The position numbers were made by a program, and so were the translations under genes. Below, piece after piece: positions 9,094 through 18,011 of a stretch of 64,000 bases of DNA. The DNA is from Lachnospiraceae bacterium (GTDB lineage: Bacteria; Bacillota; Clostridia; Lachnospirales; Lachnospiraceae): positions 33,566 through 97,565 of the forward strand of contig JAAWCE010000033.1 in NCBI GenBank assembly GCA_022793065.1, given 5' to 3'. Every line of letters begins with the position of its first letter. Within the stretch, counting starts at the first letter, position 1. The notes beneath the pieces are model-generated. The model worked only from the letters and a program-made list of their open reading frames with translations, was not told the DNA's origin and did no database searches.

Positions 9094-11040
9094 ATGAATA
9101 AAGAAAAGGATTCCTCCCGTAAAGGATTTGCTCCGTTCAGGTGGCTGCGCAGAATGTTTTTCGGCGCTTCCAAAGAACTGACCATTGCCGACGAGCGGTT
9201 TGACAGCCCTTCCAAACTGGCTGTAAAGCGTTTCTTCCGTAAGCCGCTTGCAACATTAGCGGTAGTTGTTTTGATATCCATGTTTCTCTTTGTGTTTATC
9301 GGTTCGGCTATTTCTCCGGTGGATTTGACGGAAACCGGAAGCGAGATGCTGCATACCAATATGGCGCCCACCATGAGCCTGATGAAACTGCCGGAAGGGA
9401 TGAAGGACGGCGCGGTAGATATTTCTTCCAGGGGAAGTTTTACCATTGGCGTTGATACCGATGGTCAGGTTTATATGTGGGGGCATTATTTCAATGTGTC
9501 CGGCGAAGCATCAAGGAACGTGATGAACATACCGGCGGAGGTAAAAAACAGCAAGATTGTACATGTGGCTGCCGGTTCCGACCATTGTGTGGCTATTTCG
9601 GAGGATGGTCATGTATATTGCTGGGGAGAGTATGATAACGGTCAGTACGGATTGAACGGTTCCATGATTGCCTCAGCCCGGAAGCAGCCGGAGGAACTCA
9701 TAGACGGGACAATTGATGCTTCTGCAGTTCGTCAATTGATTTGTGGTAATCAGGTGACGGCTATTTTAATGGAAGACGGTACGATTTATGCCTGGGGAAA
9801 TGATGGACTCTGTGCTACAAACCTTTCTTCTATTATTAAGCATGGCAAGCAGGAAAGCAAACTGGTGAAACTTGCTTTTACCAATGACGGCCTCTATGGA
9901 ATTGATGAGAACGGTACTTTTGTCTGCGGTAAAAGTACGAAATATAATGTGATAACCGTACAGGATGAGAATGGCAATAATGTAACCAAAGATCTGTTCG
10001 AGTACATAGGCGAACGGAGGGTTGTGGATATTGCAGCCGCCGGAAACGCTTTGGCGCTTGTGACGGATGACGGTGAAATTATTGTTTCAGGTATGAAAGA
10101 AGCGCTGCCGGAATTTCCGGAGGAAGAGAGGGCGGTAGCGGTTTCCGGCGGTACCAGACATTTTGTACTGGTTACAGACCGGGGGACAGTGTATGCCTGG
10201 GGACAGAATTTCCGTAACCAGTGTAATGTGCCTGAAAAGTTTCAGGAAGCCGGTGCGGTGGATACCGTATTTTCCAGTGGTTTTCAGAATTATGCCTTTA
10301 AAGAAGGAAAATTTGTAGGAAGCTGGGGATTAAAGGGCTATCTTATGGGAACGGATGACATGGGCCGCGATGTATTTAATCGTATTATGAATGGCGGAAA
10401 GATGACTATGACGGTGGGCGCCGTAGCGGTAATAGTTTCTACGATTATTGGTATTATTATAGGGTGTCTGTCAGGTTATTTCGGAGGTATGGTAGATATT
10501 TTGCTTATGCGTCTGACAGAGATTTTTGGCGCAATTCCCTTTTTGCCCTTTGCATTATGTCTTTCGGCAATTTTCCAGGCTACAAATATTCGAGAGAATA
10601 CCAGAATATTTATTATTATGGTCATTTTGGGCGTATTGTCCTGGACGGGGCTGGCAAGACTGGTGAGAGGACAGATTTTGGCGGAGCGTGAAAAAGAATT
10701 TGTAACCGCCGCCCGTTCCATGGGTGTAAGGGAGAAGAGAATTGCATTCCGACATATTTTGCCTAATATTGTATCTGTCATCCTTGTGACAGTGACCTTG
10801 GATTTTGCAAGTTGTATGTTGACCGAGTCCTCTCTTTCCTATTTGGGATTTGGTGTGCAGCTTCCCCGTCCTACCTGGGGTAACATGCTGAACGGCTCCC
10901 GTAATGCGCTGGTAATTCAGTCATATTGGTGGAGATGGTTATTCCCGGCGTTGTTTCTTTCTATTGTGGTGATCTGTATCAATATCATCGGCGATACCTT
11001 GCGCGATGTGCTTGACCCGAAATCGGAGGTGGAAAAATAA
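9094..11040 (+). CDS. OppC-type ABC permease with inserted RCC1-like beta-propeller
   Basis: The 648-residue protein is about twice the usual OppC length. Residues ~1-75 are the normal OppC N-terminus with the first transmembrane helix (LATLAVVVLISMFLFVFIGS). Residues ~105-400 are a series of RCC1-like units, recognised by DGQVYMWG, DGHVYCWGEYDNGQYGL, DGTIYAWG, NGTFVCG, DGEIIVSG and RGTVYAWGQ. From ~415 the OppC sequence resumes exactly where it should (MGTDDMGRDVFNR), with five helices and the EAA loop (ARSMGVREKRIAFRHILPN). The propeller replaces the loop after helix 1 and so should lie outside the cell, near the docking binding protein. The frame is continuous with no assembly seam. Start ATG follows AAGGAGGG, and the stop overlaps the next start. 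Confidence 0.93.
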   Translation: MNKEKDSSRKGFAPFRWLRRMFFGASKELTIADERFDSPSKLAVKRFFRKPLATLAVVVLISMFLFVFIGSAISPVDLTETGSEMLHTNMAPTMSLMKLPEGMKDGAVDISSRGSFTIGVDTDGQVYMWGHYFNVSGEASRNVMNIPAEVKNSKIVHVAAGSDHCVAISEDGHVYCWGEYDNGQYGLNGSMIASARKQPEELIDGTIDASAVRQLICGNQVTAILMEDGTIYAWGNDGLCATNLSSIIKHGKQESKLVKLAFTNDGLYGIDENGTFVCGKSTKYNVITVQDENGNNVTKDLFEYIGERRVVDIAAAGNALALVTDDGEIIVSGMKEALPEFPEEERAVAVSGGTRHFVLVTDRGTVYAWGQNFRNQCNVPEKFQEAGAVDTVFSSGFQNYAFKEGKFVGSWGLKGYLMGTDDMGRDVFNRIMNGGKMTMTVGAVAVIVSTIIGIIIGCLSGYFGGMVDILLMRLTEIFGAIPFLPFALCLSAIFQATNIRENTRIFIIMVILGVLSWTGLARLVRGQILAEREKEFVTAARSMGVREKRIAFRHILPNIVSVILVTVTLDFASCMLTESSLSYLGFGVQLPRPTWGNMLNGSRNALVIQSYWWRWLFPALFLSIVVICINIIGDTLRDVLDPKSEVEK

Positions 11041-12059
11041 TGTCTGAACCATTGCTTGAAGTTAAAAACCTTCGTACTTTTTTTAAAACCAGAAACGGCA
11101 CCGTGAAAGCCGTAAATGATGTATCCTATTCCATTTACCCGGGGCGAACTTTGGGCATTGTAGGGGAGTCCGGTTCGGGAAAGAGTGTGACAGCCATGAG
11201 CGTACTGAGACTATTGGACGCCAATGGGTATATAGCGGGCGGTACGGTTACTTTTGACGGGAAAGATCTTGCTAAGCTGTCTACTCAGGAAATGTATCAT
11301 ATCAGAGGAAACAGGATTTCTGTTATTTTCCAGGAGCCTATGACAAGCTTAAATCCGGTATTTTCTGTGCAGAGGCAGTTGTCGGAACCATTTATGATTC
11401 ATCAGAATATGGGCAAGAAAGAAGCAGCGGCGAAATGTGTGGAGATGCTGCGGGCCGTACAGATTCCGAACCCGGAGGCAGTGGCACGTCAGTACCCGCA
11501 TCAGCTTTCCGGCGGTATGCGTCAGCGTGTGATGATTGCGATGGCGCTGGCATGTAAACCGGATATTCTGATTGCCGACGAACCCACAACCGCTTTGGAC
11601 GTTACCATACAGGCCCAGATTCTCAGACTGATGAACCAGCTTCAAAAAGAAAACGGTACGGCAATTATGTTCATCACACATGACCTGGGTGTTATTAATG
11701 AGATGGCGGATGATGTGGTAGTGATGTATTGCGGTCAGGTAGTGGAACAGGCTCCGGCGCGGCTGATATTTACGGATTGCAGGCAGAGTCATCCTTATAC
11801 GGAGGGATTGATGTTCTCTATTCCCAGGTTAAATGATGACCGCACGAAGTTAGATCCCATTCCCGGTGTTGTACCCCATCCTCTGGATTTACCCAAAGGA
11901 TGTAAATTTGCACCCAGGTGTAAGTATTGTACACAGAAGTGCATAGATCAGGAGCCGCCGTTGGAAAAGGTGGGCGAGGGGCAGTTAATTCGCTGCTTCT
12001 ATCCGGACAAGGGAGAAAGGAGGAGTGAAGCTCATGGAAAAATCGCAGTCAACAGATAA
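11040..12059 (+). CDS. Oligopeptide ABC transporter ATPase, OppD type
   Basis: The 339-residue ATPase of the OppD/DppD family powers the importer from the cytoplasm. Visible motifs are Walker [10 protein letters not shown]-loop [12 protein letters not shown], signature LSGGMRQR, Walker [13 protein letters not shown] and switch His in FITHDLGV. The C-terminal oligopeptide-transporter extension holds a Cys-rich segment ([14 protein letters not shown]) typical of the family. The start overlaps the oppC stop (TAATG), indicating translational coupling. Length and motifs are normal, unlike its partner OppF. Confidence 0.95.
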   Translation: MSEPLLEVKNLRTFFKTRNGTVKAVNDVSYSIYPGRTLGIVGESGSGKSVTAMSVLRLLDANGYIAGGTVTFDGKDLAKLSTQEMYHIRGNRISVIFQEPMTSLNPVFSVQRQLSEPFMIHQNMGKKEAAAKCVEMLRAVQIPNPEAVARQYPHQLSGGMRQRVMIAMALACKPDILIADEPTTALDVTIQAQILRLMNQLQKENGTAIMFITHDLGVINEMADDVVVMYCGQVVEQAPARLIFTDCRQSHPYTEGLMFSIPRLNDDRTKLDPIPGVVPHPLDLPKGCKFAPRCKYCTQKCIDQEPPLEKVGEGQLIRCFYPDKGERRSEAHGKIAVNR

Positions 12060-13656
12060 GACACAATCCAAAGAAACACTGTTGTCCATAACAAATCTGA
12101 AAAAGTATTTTCCGGTAGCAAAATCCTCTGTTTTAGCCAAACAGATGTATGTCCGGGCCAACGAAGATATTTCTATAGATATATATCGTGGCGAGACCTT
12201 TGGCCTTGTAGGGGAATCCGGGTGTGGTAAATCTACTTTGGGACGTGTACTCTTACAGCTTTATGAGCAGACCGCGGGCAGTACTATGTACTATGGAAGG
12301 ACTTTGGAAAGTGTGGCGCCTAGTTATGTGCTGGATACACTTTCCAATGCGGAAAAATATATTGAAAAATATCATAAAGCCCAGGCTTATGCGGAAGAAA
12401 TGACTCAAAAGTGCGATGAGCTGGGAGAAAATGCAACTTTTTTTGACTTACAGAATAAAAATTTGGCCCTGTGTGACGCGAAGACGGCTTTGGATTACTG
12501 CGCTAAGATTTTAGGCGGCTTTATGGTGAAGGAGACACATCAGGGAGCGGCGTTGCTGGCAAATAAGTATAAGTTGGCATTCCAGGCGGCGGAATTGGGC
12601 AATAAGGCCGATGAGCTTCTGGTAGAAGTGGAGGCGCAGCGGGCGTTATTGGAAGATTCACCCGAAAAGGCCCAGACCATCAAGGGAAAGATTGAGAAGA
12701 TTGAAGCAAAGCGGAAGGAACTGATGGGGGAGCAGAAAAAGCTTCTGGCGTCCGTTTCGGAGGAAGAAGAGAAAATCAGCCGGCTCAAAGCGCCGTTTAT
12801 GAAGGAGCCGGAGTTTGCCAAGTACGAGGCAATGTTGGACAACGGTGTGGATTTAAAGCGTTTGAAGTATAATGAGATGCGATTTTTGCGCAAGGATTTG
12901 CAGATTATTTTCCAGGATCCTTATTCTTCTTTAAATCCGCGAATGACTGTAGGACGCATTATAGAAGAGGGGCTGGTAACACATAAATTTTACAAAGCCG
13001 GTTCCAAGAAAATGCAGGAATATGTATTTCAGGTAATGAATTCCTGCGGACTTCAGAATTATATGTACAATCGTTATCCCCATCAGTTTTCGGGCGGACA
13101 GCGACAGAGAATTTGTATTGCCCGTTCTCTGGCTGTGAAGCCGAAGTTTGTGGTTTGTGATGAATGTGTTTCCGCATTGGATGTTTCTATTCAGTCACAG
13201 ATTATCAATCTGCTGCAGGAGTTAAAGGAGAAGGAAGGGCTCACATATCTGTTCATTTCTCACGATTTGTCCGTTGTTCGTTATATTTCGGACCGCATTG
13301 GCGTAATGTATCTGGGCAATATGGTGGAAGTTGCAGAAACGGATGAGATATTTGGCGATCCCAGGCATCCTTATACAATTGCTTTGCTGTCGTCCATTCC
13401 TACTACGGATCCGGACAGCCTGACCAAAGAGCGGATTATATTGGAAGGAAATATTCCCAGCCCTATTAAACCGCCTTCGGGGTGTAAGTTCCATACACGT
13501 TGTTTTATGGCCTGTGATAAATGTAAGGTGGTGCCGCCTACGCTTACGGAAGTGAAACCGGGGCATTTTGTGGCGTGCCATTTTGCAGAACAGAAAAAAG
13601 TGGATGAGAACGGAAATTATTTATTTGATGTAAATCTTGCTACAAACCAGCGTTAA
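12034..13656 (+). CDS. OppF-type ABC ATPase with a large inserted helical domain
   Basis: This is the second ATPase of the importer, 540 residues against ~320 normally. Walker A is at 60-68 (GESGCGKST), but the Q-loop ([12 protein letters not shown]) is only at ~291-302. The signature FSGGQRQR (~352-359), Walker [12 protein letters not shown] (~373-383) and switch His410 then follow in normal spacing. Between Walker A and the Q-loop about 180 extra residues are inserted, rich in Glu, Lys and Ala and predicted helical (for example [20 protein letters not shown]). The extra domain should be cytoplasmic. ATG 12034 was chosen over GTG 12025 because AAAGGAGG lies ten bases before it. The gene overlaps the end of oppD. 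Confidence 0.93.
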   Translation: MEKSQSTDKTQSKETLLSITNLKKYFPVAKSSVLAKQMYVRANEDISIDIYRGETFGLVGESGCGKSTLGRVLLQLYEQTAGSTMYYGRTLESVAPSYVLDTLSNAEKYIEKYHKAQAYAEEMTQKCDELGENATFFDLQNKNLALCDAKTALDYCAKILGGFMVKETHQGAALLANKYKLAFQAAELGNKADELLVEVEAQRALLEDSPEKAQTIKGKIEKIEAKRKELMGEQKKLLASVSEEEEKISRLKAPFMKEPEFAKYEAMLDNGVDLKRLKYNEMRFLRKDLQIIFQDPYSSLNPRMTVGRIIEEGLVTHKFYKAGSKKMQEYVFQVMNSCGLQNYMYNRYPHQFSGGQRQRICIARSLAVKPKFVVCDECVSALDVSIQSQIINLLQELKEKEGLTYLFISHDLSVVRYISDRIGVMYLGNMVEVAETDEIFGDPRHPYTIALLSSIPTTDPDSLTKERIILEGNIPSPIKPPSGCKFHTRCFMACDKCKVVPPTLTEVKPGHFVACHFAEQKKVDENGNYLFDVNLATNQR

Positions 13657-13664
13657 AGGATGAT

Positions 13665-13710
13665 AAGAAGTTCTAGGGCGTGTTTGATGGGCCTTAGAAC
13701 TTCTTCTTAT
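13665..13710 (+). terminator. Long hairpin ending the opp operon
   Basis: A 15-base arm (13665-13679, AAGAAGTTCTAGGGC) pairs with 13691-13705 with one G-U pair. It is followed by a weak pyrimidine tract. Probably the operon terminator, though the T-run is poor. Confidence 0.55.
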
Positions 13711-13778
13711 AGCAGATATAAGCGAAGGCAGAAGAAAGTGCCGTAAGTGGTAATGATGTAGGAGAAAAAAGAAAAACA

Positions 13779-13967
13779 ATGAGGAAAGCGTGGAAGAGAA
13801 TACCGAAAGAAATAGATCGGGAGAAAGAAGAACAAATAAAACAAGAACCATTGGAACGGGGAGATCTTCCGGCTATGCTGATGGCGTCAATGGTATCTAT
13901 TTTTTTGCCCATAGTGTTGCTGCTTCTTTTGATTAGTGGAATTTGTTACTTATTATTTGCAGGGTAA
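13779..13967 (+). CDS. Small single-pass membrane protein
   Basis: A 62-residue ORF with a charged N-terminal half (KAWKRIPKEIDREKEEQIKQ) and a long hydrophobic C-terminal half (MVSIFLPIVLLLLLISGICYLLF). An N-in, tail-anchored type topology is expected. A TAGGAG site lies 17 bases upstream, somewhat far. The charge and hydrophobicity segregation supports a real small gene, but no family was recognised. Confidence 0.5.
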   Translation: MRKAWKRIPKEIDREKEEQIKQEPLERGDLPAMLMASMVSIFLPIVLLLLLISGICYLLFAG

Positions 13968-14004
13968 CAGAAACGTGTTGAAAAAAATAAAATGGCTAAT
14001 TGTA

Positions 14005-14033
14005 TTGCTTTTTTTTCATATATATGGTAAAAT
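14005..14033 (+). promoter_or_regulatory. Promoter of secG
   Basis: TTGCTT (14005-14010), a 17-base spacer and TAAAAT (14028-14033), about 30 bases before the secG start. Confidence 0.55.
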
Positions 14034-14063
14034 ATAGCTTGTTTGACGTTAGGAGGTGTGGAA

Positions 14064-14303
14064 ATGGCAGTGCTTAAGATTGTATTGACAATTGTTTTTA
14101 TAGTAGTTTGTGTAGCGCTTGTAGTGTTGGTATTGATGCAGGAAGGTAAGTCCGCAGGGTTGGGTGCAATTAGTGGAGCGGCGGAAACCTACTGGGGTAA
14201 GAATAAAGGACGTTCCATGGAAGGACTTCTGGTGAGATTGACAAAGATTTTGGCAGTATTGTTTATGGTTCTTGCTGTAATACTGAATTTGAATGTATTT
14301 TAA
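14064..14303 (+). CDS. secG: Protein translocase subunit SecG
   Basis: SecG is the small accessory subunit of the SecYEG channel. The 79-residue product has two transmembrane helices separated by the conserved loop: LVLMQEGKSAGLGAISG followed by an ETYWGKNKGRS stretch. Start ATG 14064 follows AGGAGG with correct spacing; upstream in-frame TTG is not needed. As in many Firmicutes, secG is next to rnr, smpB and ssrA. Confidence 0.93.
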   Translation: MAVLKIVLTIVFIVVCVALVVLVLMQEGKSAGLGAISGAAETYWGKNKGRSMEGLLVRLTKILAVLFMVLAVILNLNVF

Positions 14304-14318
14304 ATACATTTTTAGGAG

Positions 14319-14349
14319 ACACTCTTGTGGAATTGCAAGAGTGTTTTTT
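14319..14349 (+). terminator. Intrinsic terminator after secG
   Basis: ACACTCTTG and CAAGAGTGT form the stem (14319-14343), followed by TTTTTT. Confidence 0.85.
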
Positions 14350-14501
14350 GTTTATGTGCAGACTGACGCGATGTAAAGCAGAAAAGAAATATACACAGTA
14401 CAAAACAGAGAAAAGATATAGAGCAAGAAAAGCAAACGAAACAAGAGAAGCGTAAGAAAGAAGGTAATCGTATAAAAGACGGAAAAGATTTTATCAATGA
14501 A

Positions 14502-16682
14502 ATGCACAGTTCGGAGGAAAGACATTCCAGGGAAGCGAGAAAAAAGGTAATCTGTGATTTGGTTCATGATTCCATTTATGTGCCCATGAAAGAAAAGGAG
14601 CTGGCGGCATTTTTGCAGGTGGCAAAGGAAGAAAGAGAAGAATTGCGTTCTATTTTGCAGGAGCTTTTGGCAGAAGGAAAGCTGATGCTTACGGTGAAGG
14701 GAAAGTATCAAAAGTCCAATGGCAAAGTACTCACAGGGACTTTTATTGCCAATGCGAAGGGATTTGGGTTTGTGGAAATTGAAGGGCGGGAAGAAGACCT
14801 TTATATTCCGGCGGATAAAATAAACGGCGCGTTCCATAAGGATATTGTGGAAGTTGCCCTGCTGCCGGAAAATATGGGAAAGCGCCAGGAAGCCCAGGTA
14901 ATTCGGATTATTGCCAGGGGAATGAGTCAGGTGGTGGGGACTTATGAATGTTCCAGGGAGACATATGGTTTTGTGATTCCTGACAACAGCAGACTTCCCC
15001 AGGATATTTTTGTGCCCAAAGAACGTTCTAAAGGCGCTGTAGGCGGGCATAAAGTTGTGGTGGAAATTACGGATTACGGTACGGGAAGAAAAGGACCTGA
15101 AGGTAAGGTGGTGGAGATTCTGGGACATATCAATGATCCGGGAGTGGATATTATGTCCATAGTGCGGGGATATGAATTGCCCGTAGAATTTCCTGATAAG
15201 GTAATGAATCAGGCGGAACGGACCGCCCAGACCGTGTCGGAGGCCGATATGGCAGGCAGAAAGGATTTGCGGGATATGGTTATGGTCACCATAGACGGCG
15301 AGGATGCAAAAGATTTGGATGATGCGGTCAGCGTAACTTATGATGGGAACTGCTATCGGTTGGGGGTTCATATAGCGGATGTGACCAATTACGTGCAGGA
15401 GAATTCCGCCCTTGACAGGGAAGCATTGAACAGGGGCACCAGTGTCTATTTGGTGGACAGAGTGATTCCCATGTTACCCCATGCCCTATCTAATGGGATT
15501 TGTTCTTTGAATGAGGGTGTGGACAGGTTGGCGCTGAGCTGTCTGATGACTGTGAACGAAAATGGGGAGATTACGGATTATGAAATCTGTGAATCGGTAA
15601 TTCGGGTGGATAAAAGGATGTCCTATACCATGGTGAAAAAGTTACTGGAGGACCCGGAGCTGATAAAGAAAGATGAAACTTGTAAGGAATATGAAAAGCT
15701 GCTGCCTATGTTCCAGGAGATGGAGCAGCTTGCCGGTATTTTGCGGGCAAAGAGGCGGCGCAGGGGGTCCATTGATTTTGATTTCCCTGAGTGTAAAATT
15801 GTATTGGATCGTGAAGGGCAGCCGTTAGAGATTATGCCGTATGAGCGCAATGTAGCAACAGATATTATTGAGGATTTTATGTTAGCGGCAAACGAGACGG
15901 TTGCGCAACATTTTTATTGGATGGAGTTGCCCTTTGTGTATCGGGTCCATGATGTGCCGGATGGGGAACGAATCCGGAAATTGTCCGCATTTATTCATAA
16001 TTTTGGTTATTATATGAAGTCCAGACGGAGTATGGGGAAGGAAGGGCAGAAAGCGCCGGGGGAGATTCACCCCAAAGAGATACAGAAATTACTTGCGAAG
16101 GTTGCAGGCACGCCGGAGGAAGCAATGATCAGTCGTATGGCATTGAGAAGTATGAGACAGGCAAAATACAGCGTGGAATGTACGGGACATTTTGGACTGG
16201 CATGCGGTTATTATTGTCATTTTACTTCTCCCATTCGCAGATATCCTGATTTGCAGATTCATAGAATTATCAAAGAACAGTTGAGAGGAAGACTTAGGGA
16301 GGAACGAATTGCCCATTATCAAAGTATTTTGACAGAAGTGGCAAAACATTCTTCCGAGACGGAGCGACGTGCGGATGAGGCGGAGCGTGAGACCGATAAA
16401 CTGAAAAAAGTGGAATATATGGAGAAACGAATCGGAGAAGTTTTTGATGGAGTGGTTTCAGGCATTACCGGCTGGGGAATTTATGTGGAGCTGCCCAATA
16501 CCGTAGAGGGGTTGGTGCATGTGTCCAGGCTGCCGGGGGATTATTACTATTATAATGAAAGTGCTTGCGAAATGGTTGGAGAGGCAACGGGAAAAAGTTA
16601 TAAACTGGGGATGCCGGTGAAAATTGTGGTGGATGGATGTGACCGGTTCAACAGGACCATTGATTTTGATATTGTGGAATGA
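14502..16682 (+). CDS. rnr: Ribonuclease R
   Basis: RNase R is a processive 3'-5' exoribonuclease that degrades structured RNA and works with tmRNA in clearing defective messages. The 726-residue product shows the N-terminal helix-turn-helix/OB region, cold-shock-like segments (GFGFVEIEGREEDLYIP), the RNB catalytic block with its Asp cluster (IDGEDAKDLDDAVSV), the downstream RNB motifs (GHFGLACGYYCHFTSPIRRYPDL) and a C-terminal S1 domain (VVSGITGWGIYVELPNTVEGLVHVSRL region). The frame stays open for ~45 Lys-rich codons upstream but lacks an ATG, GTG or TTG start. The SD for ATG 14502 is weak. Confidence 0.95.
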   Translation: MHSSEERHSREARKKVICDLVHDSIYVPMKEKELAAFLQVAKEEREELRSILQELLAEGKLMLTVKGKYQKSNGKVLTGTFIANAKGFGFVEIEGREEDLYIPADKINGAFHKDIVEVALLPENMGKRQEAQVIRIIARGMSQVVGTYECSRETYGFVIPDNSRLPQDIFVPKERSKGAVGGHKVVVEITDYGTGRKGPEGKVVEILGHINDPGVDIMSIVRGYELPVEFPDKVMNQAERTAQTVSEADMAGRKDLRDMVMVTIDGEDAKDLDDAVSVTYDGNCYRLGVHIADVTNYVQENSALDREALNRGTSVYLVDRVIPMLPHALSNGICSLNEGVDRLALSCLMTVNENGEITDYEICESVIRVDKRMSYTMVKKLLEDPELIKKDETCKEYEKLLPMFQEMEQLAGILRAKRRRRGSIDFDFPECKIVLDREGQPLEIMPYERNVATDIIEDFMLAANETVAQHFYWMELPFVYRVHDVPDGERIRKLSAFIHNFGYYMKSRRSMGKEGQKAPGEIHPKEIQKLLAKVAGTPEEAMISRMALRSMRQAKYSVECTGHFGLACGYYCHFTSPIRRYPDLQIHRIIKEQLRGRLREERIAHYQSILTEVAKHSSETERRADEAERETDKLKKVEYMEKRIGEVFDGVVSGITGWGIYVELPNTVEGLVHVSRLPGDYYYYNESACEMVGEATGKSYKLGMPVKIVVDGCDRFNRTIDFDIVE

Positions 16683-16713
16683 TAACAGTTCAGAAATTTT
16701 TCTGAACTGTTAT
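16682..16713 (+). other. Perfect palindrome after rnr
   Basis: A 15-base perfect inverted repeat (ATAACAGTTCAGAAA and its complement) around a 2-base centre starts at the rnr stop codon. No T-run follows, so this is more likely an mRNA 3'-end stabiliser or weak terminator before smpB. Confidence 0.6.
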
Positions 16714-16755
16714 GTGAAACAAGCGGCGCATTTTATTTGAAGGGAGGTGATTTTT

Positions 16756-17226
16756 ATGGAGAAAGCCAAAGAGAATGGAAAGCTGATTGCCAATAACAAA
16801 AAGGCGTTTCATGATTATTTTATTGATGAAACCTATGAAGCAGGTGTGGCGCTGCATGGCACAGAGGTGAAATCTATGCGCATGGGCAAGTGCAGCATTA
16901 AAGAATCTTTTATCCGCATTGAAAACGGGGAAGTATTTGTCTATGGTATGCATGTGAGTCCTTATGAAAAGGGAAATATCTTCAATAAGGACCCTTTGCG
17001 GGTGAAGAAACTATTGATGCACAAATATGAAATCCATAAGCTTGCGGGGAAAATTGCAGAAAAAGGGTATACACTTGTCCCTTTGCAGGTATACTTTAAA
17101 TACGGCAAAGTGAAGGTGGAAATTGGTTTGGCAAGAGGAAAAAAACTCTATGACAAACGGCAGGATATTGCGAAGAAAGATCAACGCCGTGAAACGGAGA
17201 GGGAATTTAAAGTAAAGAACTTATAG
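16756..17226 (+). CDS. smpB: SsrA-binding protein SmpB
   Basis: SmpB delivers tmRNA to stalled ribosomes in trans-translation. The 156-residue product has the conserved core: [30 protein letters not shown], the [21 protein letters not shown] segment and the basic C-terminal tail ([18 protein letters not shown]). ATG 16756 is preceded by AGGGAGG; the longer GTG start overlaps that SD and was rejected. Its RNA partner ssrA lies ~200 bases downstream. Confidence 0.97.
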   Translation: MEKAKENGKLIANNKKAFHDYFIDETYEAGVALHGTEVKSMRMGKCSIKESFIRIENGEVFVYGMHVSPYEKGNIFNKDPLRVKKLLMHKYEIHKLAGKIAEKGYTLVPLQVYFKYGKVKVEIGLARGKKLYDKRQDIAKKDQRRETEREFKVKNL

Positions 17227-17352
17227 TAAAGTTTGAAAGTAAAATTTCAAATATAGAAATTAGTGCCCGCCAAAGGCGGGCATGGGAGTGTAAGTTTGAA
17301 AGTAAACTTTCGCATATTGATTGGTATGTGCGCTGAAGCGCACAGGGGGGTG
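17227..17352 (+). repeat. Two degenerate tandem repeats, each ending in a GC-rich hairpin
   Basis: Two ~64-base units share (g)taa(a)gtttgaaagtaaa followed by a palindrome. The first hairpin is GCCCGCC-aaa-GGCGGGC, the second GTGCGCT-gaa-GCGCAC, each followed by a purine-rich ggg(a/g)gtgtaa. The stems have different sequences but the same position. They sit between smpB and the ssrA promoter. Confidence 0.6.
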
Positions 17353-17378
17353 TAAAAATGAGAGTTTTAACAAAATGA

Positions 17379-17407
17379 TTGACAGAAGAAGGAGAAATGA
17401 ATATACT
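17379..17407 (+). promoter_or_regulatory. Promoter of ssrA
   Basis: TTGACA (17379-17384), a 17-base spacer and TATACT (17402-17407). Predicted start near 17414, about 12 bases before mature tmRNA. Confidence 0.8.
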
Positions 17408-17425
17408 AGAAGTAATGAAATATTC

Positions 17426-17814
17426 GGGGTAGTAAAGGTTTCGACAGGGGTCTTGCAGCTGGAGAAGCTATCCGTTGCGACACGTTAATCGCAAACTTAA
17501 ACTAAACGCTGAAGATAATACTCAGTATGCACTTGCAGCTTAGTTAAACTAAGCTGAGAGTGACGTCGCCTGCGGGCGGCTTGTCCGCTCCGGAGCACTC
17601 ACACTTCGGAATCCGGGCATCGACGATGTGAGAAACGACGTGCGTTAAGCTTTGCGCGCACGGGCGTATGATGAAGCTACCGAACTTTACAGTTTGTCAA
17701 TTGACTGTGAGGGGAGGGAACAGGCCGGAGCAAGTCCGGCCGAGACAATGGACTATGATAGTAGAAGGACAGGGAATGGGCTTTTGGACACGGGTTCGAC
17801 TCCCGTCTACTCCA
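17426..17814 (+). ncRNA. ssrA: Transfer-messenger RNA (tmRNA)
   Basis: The 5' end GGGGTAG pairs with CTACTCC at the 3' end (one G-U). Typical tRNA-like features are present: TAAAGGTTTCGACAGGG at the 5' end and the T-arm GACACGGGTTCGACTCCCGTC at the 3' end. The tag reading frame ends NAEDNTQYALAA followed by TAG (about 17509-17545). The exact resume codon was not fixed. Several pseudoknot-like GC stems follow the tag. CCA is not encoded after the discriminator base. The neighbour smpB supports the call. Confidence 0.95.
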
Positions 17815-17816
17815 TG

Positions 17817-17860
17817 AAAAAGAATGTTTGAAAATGTGATGTTTTCTACATTCTTTTTTT
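17817..17860 (+). terminator. Intrinsic terminator after ssrA
   Basis: AAAAAGAATGT (17817-17827) pairs with ACATTCTTTTT (17848-17858), with an inner GAAAA/TTTTC stem and a seven-T run. Confidence 0.85.
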
Positions 17861-18011
17861 ATGTGATATTTTGAGAAGATTGGTTCTGTGAACATAAGTT
17901 AAAAGTTTGGATCGGCGGCCAAAATAATTCTTCCTAAATTCAGAGGAGGATGATATAATAAAAAACAAAACAAAAAATTATGATTCAAAAACTAAGAGAG
18001 GCAATAGCAAT

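Noticed and set aside
14352..15371. 339-codon minus-strand frame opposite rnr
   Set aside because: Shadow of the rnr reading frame with no SD and no family resemblance.
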